From: Mesorhizobium sp. LSJC280B00
GTDB taxonomy: Bacteria > Pseudomonadota > Alphaproteobacteria > Rhizobiales > Rhizobiaceae
Assembly (NCBI RefSeq): GCF_000502835.1
Contig: NZ_AYVL01000006.1
Coordinates: forward strand, 128,146-192,145
Reading direction: 5' to 3'
DNA: 64,000 bases
Positions 51,275 through 60,526 of the stretch are shown one piece after another. Below the pieces are notes generated by a model. The model saw only the letters and a program-made list of their open reading frames with translations, did not search any database and was not told the origin of the DNA. Both the position numbers and the translations under genes were made by a program. Position 1 is the first letter of the stretch; each line of letters opens with the position of its first letter.

Positions 51275-52491
51275 GTGCCTCCGAATATCTGCAAAGGAAT
51301 GGTCACGATCGCGAGCACGAAACCGAGCGCGATGATGAAGATGACCGCGGCATTCGCTATCATGCCATTGCGGTGCTCGCCGACATAACGCTCGTCATTC
51401 AGCAGGAAGAGGAACGGCACCACGGTCAGCGGCAGGCTGGCGGCCGTCAGCGCCATGGAAAAGATGGTGAGCTTCAGCGGATCGAGGCCCAGTGCGATCG
51501 GAATGGCGGCGAGAACCAACAAGATCGTATAGACGGTGCTGAAACCCGGGTCGTCGCGCGGTTTCAGGTTCTCGCCCCAAGTCCAGCCGAAACCCTGCGC
51601 CACAAGGTAGGCTTGCTGCAGGCCGATTTCGAGCGCGGCACCGAAGCAGGCAATGCCTAGTGAAGCAACGAACAGGACAAATCCCCAGAAACCGAAGATC
51701 GGAATCAGCATCAGTGGCAGTTGGTGGTAGTCATCGACCTGCTCTATGCCGTGCGCGGCCAGCACGAGCGCCGCCACAATCAGCACACCGATAGCGATTG
51801 TGCCGCCAAAACTCATGCCCAGGCCGGCAATGGCCCGATTGGCTCCGAGATAGCTCTTGTCCCACTCGTCCTCGATCGCTCCCGACGAATAGAACATGAA
51901 CAGATAGGGCGAGATCGACGCACCAAGAATGCTGACCGCCATGAACCAGTAGTTGGCCGCGTCGTGATCCGGCAGTGTGGGCACGGCCCCGGCCGCGACC
52001 TGCTCCCAATCGGGCTTCAGCATGACTGCGCCAACCACGAAGCACAGCGTGACCAGCCCGAGGATCGCGACGCCTTTTTCGATGAATCCGAACGTGCCTT
52101 TCCAAAGGAACAGCCATGCCAGAAAAGCGACCGGCAGCGCCCACCACTGAAAGCCGATGCCGGTGGCGAGCTCGAGCGCAATGGCAACACCGCCGATTTC
52201 GGCTGCCATGACCAGGAAGTTGACCAGCAAGGTCGCAAGCAACGGCCACAGAAAGGCGTTGAAGCCAAACCGTTCCCGGATCCCGTCGGCGATGGTGTGA
52301 TGGCTAACTGCGGCGAAGCGTCCGGCCATTTCGACCAGGAAGATGATGCAGAACGTGCCCAGGACGACGGCCCATATCAGCTGAAACCTGAACGCCGCGC
52401 CGGCCTGAGCGGCGGTCGCCACTGATCCGACCTCAAGAAAGCCGCCAACGCTGGTGACGACGCCGAGCGATATTTCGAGCAGCTTCTTCAT
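51271..52491 (-). CDS. Nramp-fold transporter-like protein without the canonical metal motifs
   Basis: This 406-residue membrane protein has the Nramp pattern of eleven helices, with GGFLEVGSVATAAQAG in helix 1 where true Nramp transporters have the metal-binding DPGN (here EVGS at residues 20-23). In helix 6 the MPH of Nramp is SPY (194-196). It thus keeps the fold but not the divalent-metal site. It may carry another substrate or act as a sensor. It overlaps the lipoprotein gene upstream by 4 bp and the PRC-barrel gene downstream by 4 bp. Confidence 0.8.
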   Translation of the reverse strand: MKKLLEISLGVVTSVGGFLEVGSVATAAQAGAAFRFQLIWAVVLGTFCIIFLVEMAGRFAAVSHHTIADGIRERFGFNAFLWPLLATLLVNFLVMAAEIGGVAIALELATGIGFQWWALPVAFLAWLFLWKGTFGFIEKGVAILGLVTLCFVVGAVMLKPDWEQVAAGAVPTLPDHDAANYWFMAVSILGASISPYLFMFYSSGAIEDEWDKSYLGANRAIAGLGMSFGGTIAIGVLIVAALVLAAHGIEQVDDYHQLPLMLIPIFGFWGFVLFVASLGIACFGAALEIGLQQAYLVAQGFGWTWGENLKPRDDPGFSTVYTILLVLAAIPIALGLDPLKLTIFSMALTAASLPLTVVPFLFLLNDERYVGEHRNGMIANAAVIFIIALGFVLAIVTIPLQIFGGT

Positions 52492-52958
52492 GATTTCGGC
52501 GCGAAATATTTCGCGTAGGACGTGCTCAGATCGGCGGCGGCGGCCCGCAGATCCTGCTGCGCGTGTTCCACTTCCGAGCGGTTGCCGTTCTGCACGGCCG
52601 TCGCCGCGCGAATTACCGCTGCCGAAAGCCGTCCAACCGCCATCGTCAGACCGGCTTGCCCGCTGGGCTCAGGCGACTTGGCGGACTGGATTTGCGCACC
52701 GGCATCGGCGAGCGCCTTGCCGGCCGATTGCAAAGTGCGCGACGTGTATTCCGACGGGGCTCCCCCAGCGATCCAGCTCTCCAGGACCAGCGATGCAGTC
52801 TGTGTGGCGGAAGCCGCGGTTTTCGACTGCTGCTCGACCTGGTCGGAAGGCGAGCATGCCGTCAATACAAATATTATCAGCAGCAAGCACGGGCGGTCTG
52901 GTCGAAGACCGACGGCTGTAACGGCATTTACAATACGTGCTTGTAGCGTTGCTGCCAC
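52488..52958 (-). CDS. Putative lipoprotein
   Basis: This 156-residue protein has a lipoprotein-like signal with lipobox LTAC at about residues 32-35, then a helical, Ala/Gln-rich soluble part (SDQVEQQSKTAASATQTASLVL). The start is GTG 52958 with GGGAGA upstream. It is the first gene of the reverse operon and overlaps the Nramp-like gene by 4 bp. The function is unknown; it may be a periplasmic partner of that transporter. Confidence 0.7.
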   Translation of the reverse strand: MAATLQARIVNAVTAVGLRPDRPCLLLIIFVLTACSPSDQVEQQSKTAASATQTASLVLESWIAGGAPSEYTSRTLQSAGKALADAGAQIQSAKSPEPSGQAGLTMAVGRLSAAVIRAATAVQNGNRSEVEHAQQDLRAAAADLSTSYAKYFAPKS

Positions 52959-53105
52959 ACGATTGTTCTCCCCGCACCAAGCGACTTCGGCGCGAAGTTT
53001 GATCTAGAGCGCTGGGTGATCAGGTCAACTGAACCGCGATGAACGGCGCTGGCACCGCGGAACAAACCAGCGATCGCCGGATTAGGGGCTGAGGAGGCAA
53101 AGGCC

Positions 53106-53321
53106 ATGGATAGGGAAGAGCGTATCAGGCAGCGAGCCCATGAGATCTGGGAGCGCGAAGGCCGTCCGCAAGGACGCGAGCGCGAGCACTGGGATCAGGC
53201 CGTGCAGGAGATCGAAGCTGAGGGTTCCGAGGCCGAACGCGGCCCGGTCGTGCCCGATCCAACGGTCGAGGCCGGCTCCGATCCGGAGGCACGCGGCAGC
53301 AAGCGGCGGCGAGGGACATGA
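53106..53321 (+). CDS. DUF2934 protein
   Basis: This 71-residue charged protein starts MDREERIRQRAHEIWEREGRPQGREREHWDQA, the DUF2934 motif. Its C-terminus is Pro/Gly/Arg-rich and disordered. DUF2934 proteins are small stress-type proteins in rhizobia with no known activity. AGGAGGCAAAGGCC precedes the ATG. The next small gene overlaps its stop by 4 bp. Confidence 0.82.
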   Translation: MDREERIRQRAHEIWEREGRPQGREREHWDQAVQEIEAEGSEAERGPVVPDPTVEAGSDPEARGSKRRRGT

Positions 53322-53455
53322 GGCCGATGCCTCGTTTCGTCGCCTGGATCGTGGTCGTACTGGTCGTGCTGTTCGCCGCCTGGCTGATGATCGGGCGCGA
53401 CAGAACCGGCGGCGGAGGTCAGCCCACGCCGCACGCAATTGATCAAAATGGATAG
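53318..53455 (+). CDS. Tiny single-pass membrane protein
   Basis: This 45-residue product runs from ATG 53318 to TAG 53453-53455. It has one hydrophobic helix (FVAWIVVVLVVLFAAWLMI) after a short basic N-terminus, and a Gly/Pro-rich tail. The 4-bp overlap with the DUF2934 gene supports translation. The function is unknown. Confidence 0.5.
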   Translation: MRPMPRFVAWIVVVLVVLFAAWLMIGRDRTGGGGQPTPHAIDQNG

Positions 53456-53463
53456 GAGCCGAC

Positions 53464-53652
53464 ATGACGGGAACCGATACTCATCCTGAACAAGACCCGG
53501 CGGAAGGATCGCGATCGGTAGTGGAAAATCAGCTCCGCAAGGAGCAAGGCGGCGAGGGTCAAGATCGCAAAGCCGAGCCAGCTTCCGACAAATCCGGCAG
53601 CAAGACCAAGACGCCTTCGGAAGCGCGCAAGAAAGGCTCAGGCTTGGATTGA
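53464..53652 (+). CDS. Small hydrophilic hypothetical protein
   Basis: This 62-residue protein is rich in Glu, Lys, Gln and Ser without any hydrophobic stretch (AEGSRSVVENQLRKEQGGEG). TAGGAGCCGAC lies before the ATG. Together with the two preceding genes it forms a three-gene small-protein unit. Its 3' end overlaps the convergent GntR gene by 15 bp. Confidence 0.6.
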   Translation: MTGTDTHPEQDPAEGSRSVVENQLRKEQGGEGQDRKAEPASDKSGSKTKTPSEARKKGSGLD

Positions 53653-54399
53653 GCCGGCCGAAAGCGGGCTCACACTGCCGTTTGCCTCGAAATAATGGGG
53701 ATAGCGCTCCCGGACGATTTCGAGCACCTCGAAGATGCGGCGAAGATGCGTTCGCATCGCCTCTTCCGCGGCAAGGGCGTCGGCCTGCTCGAGCGCATCG
53801 ACAATCCGCCGATGCTGGCCGAGGACCACCGACATGCTGTCGAGGCGCGGAAAAGACAGGAAGCGGAAGCGGTCCATGTGCAGCTTCGCCGCGCTGATGT
53901 CGGCCCAGATTCCGGGAAACCCGGCATGACTGGCGATATGCTGGTGGAACAGCTCGTCCGACTTGAAGAAGCGCCTGTCGTCCGCGATGGAGGCGAACGT
54001 CTCCTGGACGGCCAGTTCGCCTTTTAGCACGGCAAGCAGGTCAGCACGGCGCGGGCTCTCGACCGCGCGCTTGATCAGGCCGACTTCGAGCGCTTCGCGC
54101 AGAAACTGCGATTTCTCGAGATCGGCAATCCGCAGCGGTGCCACCATGCTGCCGCGCTGCGGATAAATGTCGATCAAGCCAAGACCGGCCAGCCGGGCGA
54201 GCGCCTCCCTGACCGGCGTGCGGCTCACGCCGAGGGCTTCCGACATCGCCTTTTCAGAAATCAGCTCGTGCGGCTTCAGGCGGAAGGTCAGGATCTGGTC
54301 GAGCAAAACCTCGAACGTCCTAGCCGCAACCGAAGCGCCAGGGGCGGTTTCGCCGAGCCGCCCCTCGGTGATGGTCCGCATTCCCAAAAGCCCTGCCAT
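53638..54399 (-). CDS. GntR-family (FadR/FCD-type) transcriptional regulator
   Basis: This 253-residue protein has an N-terminal winged HTH (SEKAMSEALGVSRTPVREALARL) and a C-terminal FCD domain with the metal-binding His residues (ELFHQHIASH, QHRRIVDAL). FCD regulators respond to organic or sugar acids. It is the last gene of a leftward run with SDR, kinase, mannonate dehydratase, ThuA and dehydrogenase, and is the likely regulator of that run. The start is ATG 54399. Confidence 0.9.
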   Translation of the reverse strand: MAGLLGMRTITEGRLGETAPGASVAARTFEVLLDQILTFRLKPHELISEKAMSEALGVSRTPVREALARLAGLGLIDIYPQRGSMVAPLRIADLEKSQFLREALEVGLIKRAVESPRRADLLAVLKGELAVQETFASIADDRRFFKSDELFHQHIASHAGFPGIWADISAAKLHMDRFRFLSFPRLDSMSVVLGQHRRIVDALEQADALAAEEAMRTHLRRIFEVLEIVRERYPHYFEANGSVSPLSAGSIQA

Positions 54400-54469
54400 C
54401 GGCGACCCCTTATAGGCTCTGCAGCTTCAAGCCGTTCATGAAATGCCTGCGCAAGCAGCAGCGCCGACG

Positions 54470-55252
54470 TTATTCCTTGCGCGGAGAACCGCCGATGCGC
54501 GCCAGCAGGCCGCCATCGACGCGTACGACCTCGCCGGTGACGAAGGAGGCATCGTCGGACAGCAGGAAGGCGACGACTGCGGCAATCTCTTGCGGCCGGG
54601 CGGTACGGCCGAGCGGATGCATATTGTCGAGGATGCGCAGGATCTCGTCGGGCTTATCGTTGAGTTTCACCGCATCCCGCAGCATCGGCGTGTCGACCGC
54701 ACCCGGAGCGACGGCATTGACGCGCACGCCGAGCGGCGCATAGTCGACGGCCATCGATTTGACCAGGCCGATCAGGCCGTGCTTGGCCGTGCTGTAGGCC
54801 AGAACCCCTTCCTGGCTGGCCAGACCCTGCACCGAGCTCATATGGACGATGGCGCCGCGGCTTTGCCGCAGCAGCGGCATCGCCGCGCGGGAGAGCAGGT
54901 AGGCAGCCTTGAGGTTGACGTTCATCACCTCGTCCCAAAGCGCCTCGTCCGTGGTCTCCACCGTTCCGTAACGCTGGATGCCGGCATTGTGGGAGAGCAT
55001 GTCGAGCCCGCCGAACGCGGACCGGGCAAGCTCGACGGCGCGGCCACAGGCCTCAGTGTCGGCGGTCGAGCCAAGCACGGTGTGCACGGTCACGCCGCGC
55101 GCCGAAAGCTGCGCCGCTACCTCATCCAACTGATCGCCCGCCCGGTCGAACAGGATCAGGTCGACGCCTTGCTCGGCCAGTCTTTCGGCGACAGCACGGC
55201 CAATGCCCATGGCCGCCCCGGTGACCAGTGCGCGTTTTTTGAACTCAGCCAT
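54470..55252 (-). CDS. Short-chain dehydrogenase/reductase
   Basis: This 260-residue classical SDR has [12 protein letters not shown], the Ser in HMSSVQG and YSTAK, and ends in a VDGGLLA segment typical of FabG-like sugar or hydroxy-acid dehydrogenases. The FDRAGD segment after strand 2 suggests NAD. In this place an oxidation of a sugar acid such as fructuronate or a uronate is likely. It lies 98 bp downstream of the kinase gene. Confidence 0.87.
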   Translation of the reverse strand: MAEFKKRALVTGAAMGIGRAVAERLAEQGVDLILFDRAGDQLDEVAAQLSARGVTVHTVLGSTADTEACGRAVELARSAFGGLDMLSHNAGIQRYGTVETTDEALWDEVMNVNLKAAYLLSRAAMPLLRQSRGAIVHMSSVQGLASQEGVLAYSTAKHGLIGLVKSMAVDYAPLGVRVNAVAPGAVDTPMLRDAVKLNDKPDEILRILDNMHPLGRTARPQEIAAVVAFLLSDDASFVTGEVVRVDGGLLARIGGSPRKE

Positions 55253-55350
55253 TTATCCTCCCTCGAACAGTTGCGCAGCGACTGCCATGGTAGTCGACGG
55301 GCGCCACTTGACGTGCTCTTTCCACCGAGCCGGCCCAAGCGTGTTCGGCA

Positions 55351-56265
55351 TCATGTCGATCCTTGCATGAAAGCCAGCGTTTCCGCGCGCGTCGGTGCGC
55401 CAAGACGTCCGCCAAAGCGCAGGCATTTCAGGGCGGCGGCGGCGCTGGCCACTGCTATCGCCCGCTCTTCGTCCCAACCTTCGGCCAGGCCGAGAGCGAA
55501 GGTGCCGTGGAACACGTCGCCTGCCGCCAGAGTGTCGACGGCTTCGACCCGCGGCGACGGCAGATGACGGACGTCATTGCTGCCCGAGTAGCGGAACACG
55601 GTGCCGTTCGCCCCATCGGTGACCGCCACGAAGGCGCCGGTCCGTTCGCCGAGAATGGCGACGGCAGAACCGGCGGATATCTCCGGACCGCAAAGGATGC
55701 GTGCCGCCGGCAGCGAAGCAACGACATGCGAGGCGAGCGGCAGCAGCCGGTCGAGCACCGGTCGCGACGCGACATCGGCGTCAAGGATCGCCGGGATGCC
55801 GCACTCGCGAGCCTTCGCCAGCGCCAGGGCCGCGGCTCCGGGCCAGCGGACATCAACCAGCACGGCGTCGAAGCGGGAAAAATCCGCGGGCGGAAGACGG
55901 TCAGGATCGGCTTGCGTGACTGCATCGTAGAAGGGCACAATCATACGCTCGCCGGCGGCATCGACCAGGATCGTGGCAATGGCCGAGCGGCCACCTTCAA
56001 CCCTGCGCACCAGCGAACAGTCGACCCGCTCCGCCTCCATCTGGCCGATGACATCGCGGCCGACAGCATCGTCGCCGACGCTTGCCCATAGCCAGACCTG
56101 CCCGCCCTGGCGGCTGGCCGACGCGGCCGCGCTTGCTGCCATGCCGGCCGCGATCTGCACGGCCTCGCTTGGCAGGAACTTGCCGGCGCCGGAGGGCAGG
56201 ACATCGAGGCGCAAGATCGTGTCGTAGGTGAGCGCGCCGACGCAGAGCAGGCGGGGCGCCGTCAT
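55351..56265 (-). CDS. PfkB-family sugar kinase
   Basis: This 304-residue carbohydrate kinase has the PfkB N-terminal motif (FLPSEAVQIAAGMAASAAAS) and the catalytic VDTLAAGDVFHGTFA near the C-terminus. It is of ribokinase type. With mannonate dehydratase next to it, 2-keto-3-deoxygluconate is a natural substrate. It overlaps the mannonate dehydratase gene by 4 bp. The catalytic Asp is in AGDVFHG. Confidence 0.88.
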   Translation of the reverse strand: MTAPRLLCVGALTYDTILRLDVLPSGAGKFLPSEAVQIAAGMAASAAASASRQGGQVWLWASVGDDAVGRDVIGQMEAERVDCSLVRRVEGGRSAIATILVDAAGERMIVPFYDAVTQADPDRLPPADFSRFDAVLVDVRWPGAAALALAKARECGIPAILDADVASRPVLDRLLPLASHVVASLPAARILCGPEISAGSAVAILGERTGAFVAVTDGANGTVFRYSGSNDVRHLPSPRVEAVDTLAAGDVFHGTFALGLAEGWDEERAIAVASAAAALKCLRFGGRLGAPTRAETLAFMQGST

Positions 56266-57461
56266 TGCAGCCGGTAGCCGCGCTGATGGGCAATCGCCGT
56301 CATCACGCCTCTCAATTCGGCAAGGCCGCGAAGACGGCCGATCACGGGGTAGCCGGGATGGGTGTGCCGCGCGGCGTCATCGATCAGCTCGTGGCCATGA
56401 TCCGGGCGAAACGGCAGCAGCGCCGCCGGTTCCCCGGCGTCGCGGCGGCGTTGCTGCTCGTCGAGCAAGATCGAAACCACCGAGACCATGTCGACATCGC
56501 CGCTCAGATGCTCGGATTCCATGAACGAGCCGTCCGGGTCCTTGCTGACGTTGCGCAGATGCACGAAGTTGATCTTGTGCGCAAAGCGCCTGGCGATGGC
56601 GGGCACGTCATTGGCCGGGTTGGCGCCCAGCGACCCCGTGCACAAGGTGAGGCCGCTATGGGCCGATGGCACGGCGTCCAGGATAAGGGCGATGTCGTCG
56701 GCGTTCTTGACGATCCGGCACAGGCCGACGAGATCGCGCGGCGGATCGTCCGGGTGGATCGCCAACGTGACGCCCGCCTCTTCGGCCGCCGGCAGCACGT
56801 TTTCGAGAAACCGGACGACGTTCTCGCGCAGCCGGTCGTGCGACAGGCCCGACTGCTCGGCCACCACTTCGCGCAATTCCGCTATGTCATAGCGCTTGAA
56901 GGCGCCCGGCAGGCCGGCCATGATGTTGGCAAGCAGACGCTCTTTTGACGCATCCGGCGTCGCCTCGAACCATTCGCTCGCCCGCTGGAGAACATCGGAC
57001 GCATAGTCGCGCTCAGATCCCTTGCGCTGCAGCATGTAGCAATCGAACGCGGCAAGCTCGTGCATGTTCATCCGGAGCGCCCGTCCGCCGCCCGGCAGCG
57101 GCGCAGCCAGGTCGGTCCGGGTCCAGTCGAGGATCAGCATGAAGTTGTAGCAGACCGTGCGCACACCGCAGGCGCCGAGATTGCGTAAGGTCTGCCTGAA
57201 ATTGTCGTAGAGCCGGTCGAGATCGCCGCGGCCGAGCTTGATGTCCTCGTGCACGGGCACACTCTCGACGACGCTCCATTTGAGGCCCATCGCCGGATCC
57301 GCCTCGATAAGCCCCTGGCGCTGCCTGATGGCGTCGATCGGCCAGACTTCGCCGTAAGGGATGTCGTGCAATGCCGTCACGATGCCGGTTGCGCCGGCCT
57401 GCCTTGCGTGGGCAAGCGTTGCCGCGTCACTCGGACCAAACCATCGCCACGTCTGCTTCAT
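56262..57461 (-). CDS. uxuA: Mannonate dehydratase
   Basis: This 399-residue enzyme dehydrates D-mannonate to 2-keto-3-deoxygluconate. Family segments are KQTWRWFGPSD at the start, YNFMLILDWTRTDLAAP, LAIHPDDPPRDLVGL with the metal ligands, and FRPDHGHELIDD near the end. Length matches UxuA. ATG 57461 with GGAGG is chosen over a longer reading. It opens the hexuronate part of the run. Confidence 0.93.
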   Translation of the reverse strand: MKQTWRWFGPSDAATLAHARQAGATGIVTALHDIPYGEVWPIDAIRQRQGLIEADPAMGLKWSVVESVPVHEDIKLGRGDLDRLYDNFRQTLRNLGACGVRTVCYNFMLILDWTRTDLAAPLPGGGRALRMNMHELAAFDCYMLQRKGSERDYASDVLQRASEWFEATPDASKERLLANIMAGLPGAFKRYDIAELREVVAEQSGLSHDRLRENVVRFLENVLPAAEEAGVTLAIHPDDPPRDLVGLCRIVKNADDIALILDAVPSAHSGLTLCTGSLGANPANDVPAIARRFAHKINFVHLRNVSKDPDGSFMESEHLSGDVDMVSVVSILLDEQQRRRDAGEPAALLPFRPDHGHELIDDAARHTHPGYPVIGRLRGLAELRGVMTAIAHQRGYRLQ

Positions 57462-57608
57462 TCGACCTCCAGCTACGGAATTTTCGATGAGACTACAAGT
57501 ATTGGATGCTACCATGGCAGTCAATTGCCGCAGTCCAGTGCCTGTGTCCGCGTTCGGGTGGCCGCCCTATGAGAGATTACAACGATACGTGGCGTTCAGA
57601 TTGAACGG

Positions 57609-58268
57609 CTATCCAAGGTCCGAGTTTCGGCTGGCCCAAATCGCGCCGCGTTCGAACATCGTGCGCATTTGCGGCACGGCGAACTCGTCGGCGGTGTGCC
57701 CGAGCGCGCTGTAGAAGACGCGGCCCCTGCCGTAGCGGCGCTTCCAGACAACCGGCATGACGACGCCGGCGATGAAATCGAGATGCTCGCCGGTGAAAGT
57801 AGTCGTCGCCAGCACCTCGTTGGTCGGATCGACATGCATGTAATACTGCTCTGAACGGTAGGCGAAGCCGTCGATGCCCTGCATGACCGGATCGCCTGGC
57901 CTGGTGATGTCGACGTGATAGTCGATGATGTTGCCGGGATGGGCGACCCACTGGCCGCCGGTCATGAACTGGTATTCCGGCTCGTTGCGGAAGCTGTCGC
58001 ACATAGTGCCGTGAAAGCCCGCAAGGCCGGTGCCGGCCCCGACGGCGCTGGTCAGGTTTTGCAGCTCCGGCTTTTCGATTGTCGACATGGTGATCACCGG
58101 GACAATGAGATCGAGCTTGTCCAGCTGCGGATCGGCAAGTGCCGAAGTCCCCTGCTCCAGCTGCACGTCGAAGCCGTTGCCGGCCAGCATCTCCTTGACG
58201 ATTTCGGCGCTTCGGGCCGGGGTGTGACCTTCCCAGCCGCCCCAGAAAATCAGTGCCGTCTTGCTCAT
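57609..58268 (-). CDS. ThuA-domain protein (trehalose-utilisation-like)
   Basis: This 219-residue ThuA-type protein has LIFWGGWEGHTPARSAEIV, AGFHGTMCDSF, GNIIDYHVDI and the terminal FYSALGHTADEF. ThuA proteins occur with ThuB-type dehydrogenases in disaccharide 3-keto pathways in rhizobia. It lies 11 bp downstream of a Gfo/Idh/MocA gene, which fits that pairing. There is no signal peptide. Confidence 0.88.
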   Translation of the reverse strand: MSKTALIFWGGWEGHTPARSAEIVKEMLAGNGFDVQLEQGTSALADPQLDKLDLIVPVITMSTIEKPELQNLTSAVGAGTGLAGFHGTMCDSFRNEPEYQFMTGGQWVAHPGNIIDYHVDITRPGDPVMQGIDGFAYRSEQYYMHVDPTNEVLATTTFTGEHLDFIAGVVMPVVWKRRYGRGRVFYSALGHTADEFAVPQMRTMFERGAIWASRNSDLG

Positions 58269-58279
58269 CGCATTATTCC

Positions 58280-59377
58280 CTATTCCAGAATTCCGAAAGG
58301 CAGGTCGGCGCGCATCGGCGCCGGCCGGGCGCAGCGATATCTGAGATCGATACCCTGCCCTATCTCTGCTGAAGAGATGATCGATTCCATGATTTCCAGG
58401 ACATGGAGGGAAAGATCGAGACTGGCGCGGTGTTGCCTGCCCGAGACGACCGCCTGCGCCATGTCGGCAAGGCCGAGGCCCCGGTAATTGCCGTCGCCAT
58501 ACGAATGGATCTGATCGGCCACCGTCCAGTCGCCCTTGCGCTGGCTGGTCCTGATGTCGCCCTGAAACTGGTTGGGATCGGAGACGATCATCGAGCCCTT
58601 GGTTCCGTAAAGTTCGATGTGATTGTGTTCATGCTTCCAGACGTCGAAGCTGGTGGTGATCGAGACCGCGGCGCCATTCTCGAATGCGAGCAGGCCGGAA
58701 ATATGGGTCGGCACCTCGACCCGGATGGTTTCGCCCTGGCGCGGTCCAGAACCGATGGTGCGGGTGGCGTAGGAAGACTTCGCCTGCCCGGTCACGGATT
58801 TTACCGGACCCAGGAGATTGACCAGGCAGGTCAGATAGTACGGTCCCATGTCGAGCATTGGCCCACCGCCGGGCTGATAGTAGAAATCCGGATTGGGATG
58901 CCAGAGCTCGTGGCCGGGCACCTGCATGAAGGCAGAGCCGGCGACAATGGTCCCAGCCGTATCCTCATCGACCAGCCGCCGCGCCGTCTGGTGGGAGCCG
59001 CCAAGAAAGGTGTCGGGTGCGCAGCCGACGCGCACGCCCTGTTCGCGCGCCGCCGCGACCAGCCGCTCGGCGTCGCTGAGCGTCGTTGCCAGCGGCTTCT
59101 CGGAATAGACGTGCTTGCCTTGCCCGACAGCCTGCAGGCCGACCGGCACATGATGCTGCGGCGTCGTCAGATTGAGCACGATCTCGACGCGCGGATCGGC
59201 CAACAGCGCGTCGACCGGCATGGCAGCCAGGCCGTAGGCCGCTGCCTTGGCCTCGGCTGCCGCCCGGTTGATGTCGGCGACGCCGACAATGTCGAGCACC
59301 GGGAATTGTGGCGATGCCTTCAGATAGGCATCCGAAATGTTGCCGCAGCCGATAATGCCGACACCGATCCTCCGCAT
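58280..59377 (-). CDS. Gfo/Idh/MocA-family oxidoreductase (ThuB-like)
   Basis: This 365-residue dehydrogenase has the N-terminal GIIGCGNISDAYL Rossmann motif, the EKPLATTLSDAERLV signature with the catalytic Lys, and GGGPMLDMGPYYLTCL. Members oxidise or reduce sugars and inositols with NAD(P). GAGGAG before ATG 59377 fixes the start. It begins the leftward catabolic run of six genes that ends with GntR. Confidence 0.88.
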   Translation of the reverse strand: MRRIGVGIIGCGNISDAYLKASPQFPVLDIVGVADINRAAAEAKAAAYGLAAMPVDALLADPRVEIVLNLTTPQHHVPVGLQAVGQGKHVYSEKPLATTLSDAERLVAAAREQGVRVGCAPDTFLGGSHQTARRLVDEDTAGTIVAGSAFMQVPGHELWHPNPDFYYQPGGGPMLDMGPYYLTCLVNLLGPVKSVTGQAKSSYATRTIGSGPRQGETIRVEVPTHISGLLAFENGAAVSITTSFDVWKHEHNHIELYGTKGSMIVSDPNQFQGDIRTSQRKGDWTVADQIHSYGDGNYRGLGLADMAQAVVSGRQHRASLDLSLHVLEIMESIISSAEIGQGIDLRYRCARPAPMRADLPFGILE

Positions 59378-59617
59378 GGGCTTCTCCTCAAAAGGCGGCA
59401 TTGATGAAACAGCAGAACTCGTTTGTCACCCCCCTTTCGGCCAGACGACGTTATCCCGTGACAAGGATATACCTCGAGAGCCTCAGAACCGCCGCCCGAT
59501 CACAATCGCGCGCCTATGCGCGAGCCGCTTGCTTTCGAGGTCGAACGGCCGGTACTCAGCAACATTGCTTCATGTAGCTTGCTCGACATTTTTGATGCCG
59601 GCTTTAGAAGGACGCAA
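59378..59617. other. Divergent intergenic region, catabolic block
   Basis: About 240 bp between the divergent Gfo/Idh/MocA gene and the aldolase gene. No gene seen. A GntR operator would be expected here, but I did not identify a clear one. Confidence 0.35.
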
Positions 59618-60526
59618 ATGATCCGCCCACAAGGAACCATCGCACCGATCCTGACGCCGTTCGAAAACGACGGCCGGATCGCCCGCGATCTCTGGATATC
59701 CCACGCCAAATGGGTGCTGGATCAGGGAGCGCATTTCCTGTCGCCGTTCGGCACCACGGGCGAGGCCTTGTCCGTCTCGTTGCGCGAGCGAATGCAAGCG
59801 CTGGAGTGGCTGGTCGAGGCCGGCATTTCGCCAAGCCATCTGATGCCCGGCACCGGTGTCACAGCACTTGCCGAGACCGTCGAGCTGACGGCGCATGCCG
59901 TCGGGCTCGGCTGTGCCGGGGTGATGGTGCTGCCGTCGTTCTTCTATACGGCCGCCGGCGACAACGGACAGGCCCGCTACTATGGCGAGCTGATCGAACG
60001 GGTGGCGAACCCGGCGATGAGGATGATCCTCTACCACATCCCGCAGAATTCCGGCGTACCGGTGAGCCCGGCGCTGACCGCCCGCTTGAGCCAAGCGTTT
60101 CCGGATGTCGTGGTGGCTTACAAGGACAGCGCCGGCGATTGGAACAACACCGCGGCAGTCATTGCGGCAGCCCCAAGGGTCGCGGTGTTCCCGAGCTCGG
60201 AAGCACAGCTGACGAAAGGCCTCGCCAACGGTGCTGCGGGATGCATCTCGGCGACGGTCAATCTGAATGCCGCAGCGATCCGGGCCCTCTACGACGCAGC
60301 ACTGGCGGGAGAGGACATTACTGACGCGGATGCCGCCATCAAGGCGTTCCGCAAAATCATCCAGGACGCCGGCCTCATCTCCGCGATGAAGGCAGTGCTG
60401 GCGGTACGGTCCGGCGACAGACGCTGGCTGAACCTGCGCGCGCCGCATGAGAACGCGACGCAAGCCACCGGCGAAGCTTTGCTCGCCGCTCTCGGCCCGC
60501 TAGCCGACCATATCGGCCGGAGCTGA
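59618..60526 (+). CDS. DHDPS/NAL-family aldolase-like protein
   Basis: This 302-residue class I aldolase-fold protein has the Schiff-base Lys in VVAYKDSAGDW and the catalytic Tyr in LYHIPQNSG, plus SPFGTTGEALSVSLRERM near the N-terminus. In this context a 2-keto-3-deoxygluconate aldolase is likely. AGAAGGACG fixes ATG 59618; longer reading not needed. It is divergent from the Gfo gene and convergent, end to end, with a DUF1801 gene. Confidence 0.88.
   Translation: MIRPQGTIAPILTPFENDGRIARDLWISHAKWVLDQGAHFLSPFGTTGEALSVSLRERMQALEWLVEAGISPSHLMPGTGVTALAETVELTAHAVGLGCAGVMVLPSFFYTAAGDNGQARYYGELIERVANPAMRMILYHIPQNSGVPVSPALTARLSQAFPDVVVAYKDSAGDWNNTAAVIAAAPRVAVFPSSEAQLTKGLANGAAGCISATVNLNAAAIRALYDAALAGEDITDADAAIKAFRKIIQDAGLISAMKAVLAVRSGDRRWLNLRAPHENATQATGEALLAALGPLADHIGRS

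Noticed and set aside
53059..53083. GGAAC-N16-GATT upstream of the DUF2934 gene as an EcfG promoter
   Set aside because: The -10 part lacks the expected G before TT and the spacing alternative gives no TT. It is kept out of the promoter list.
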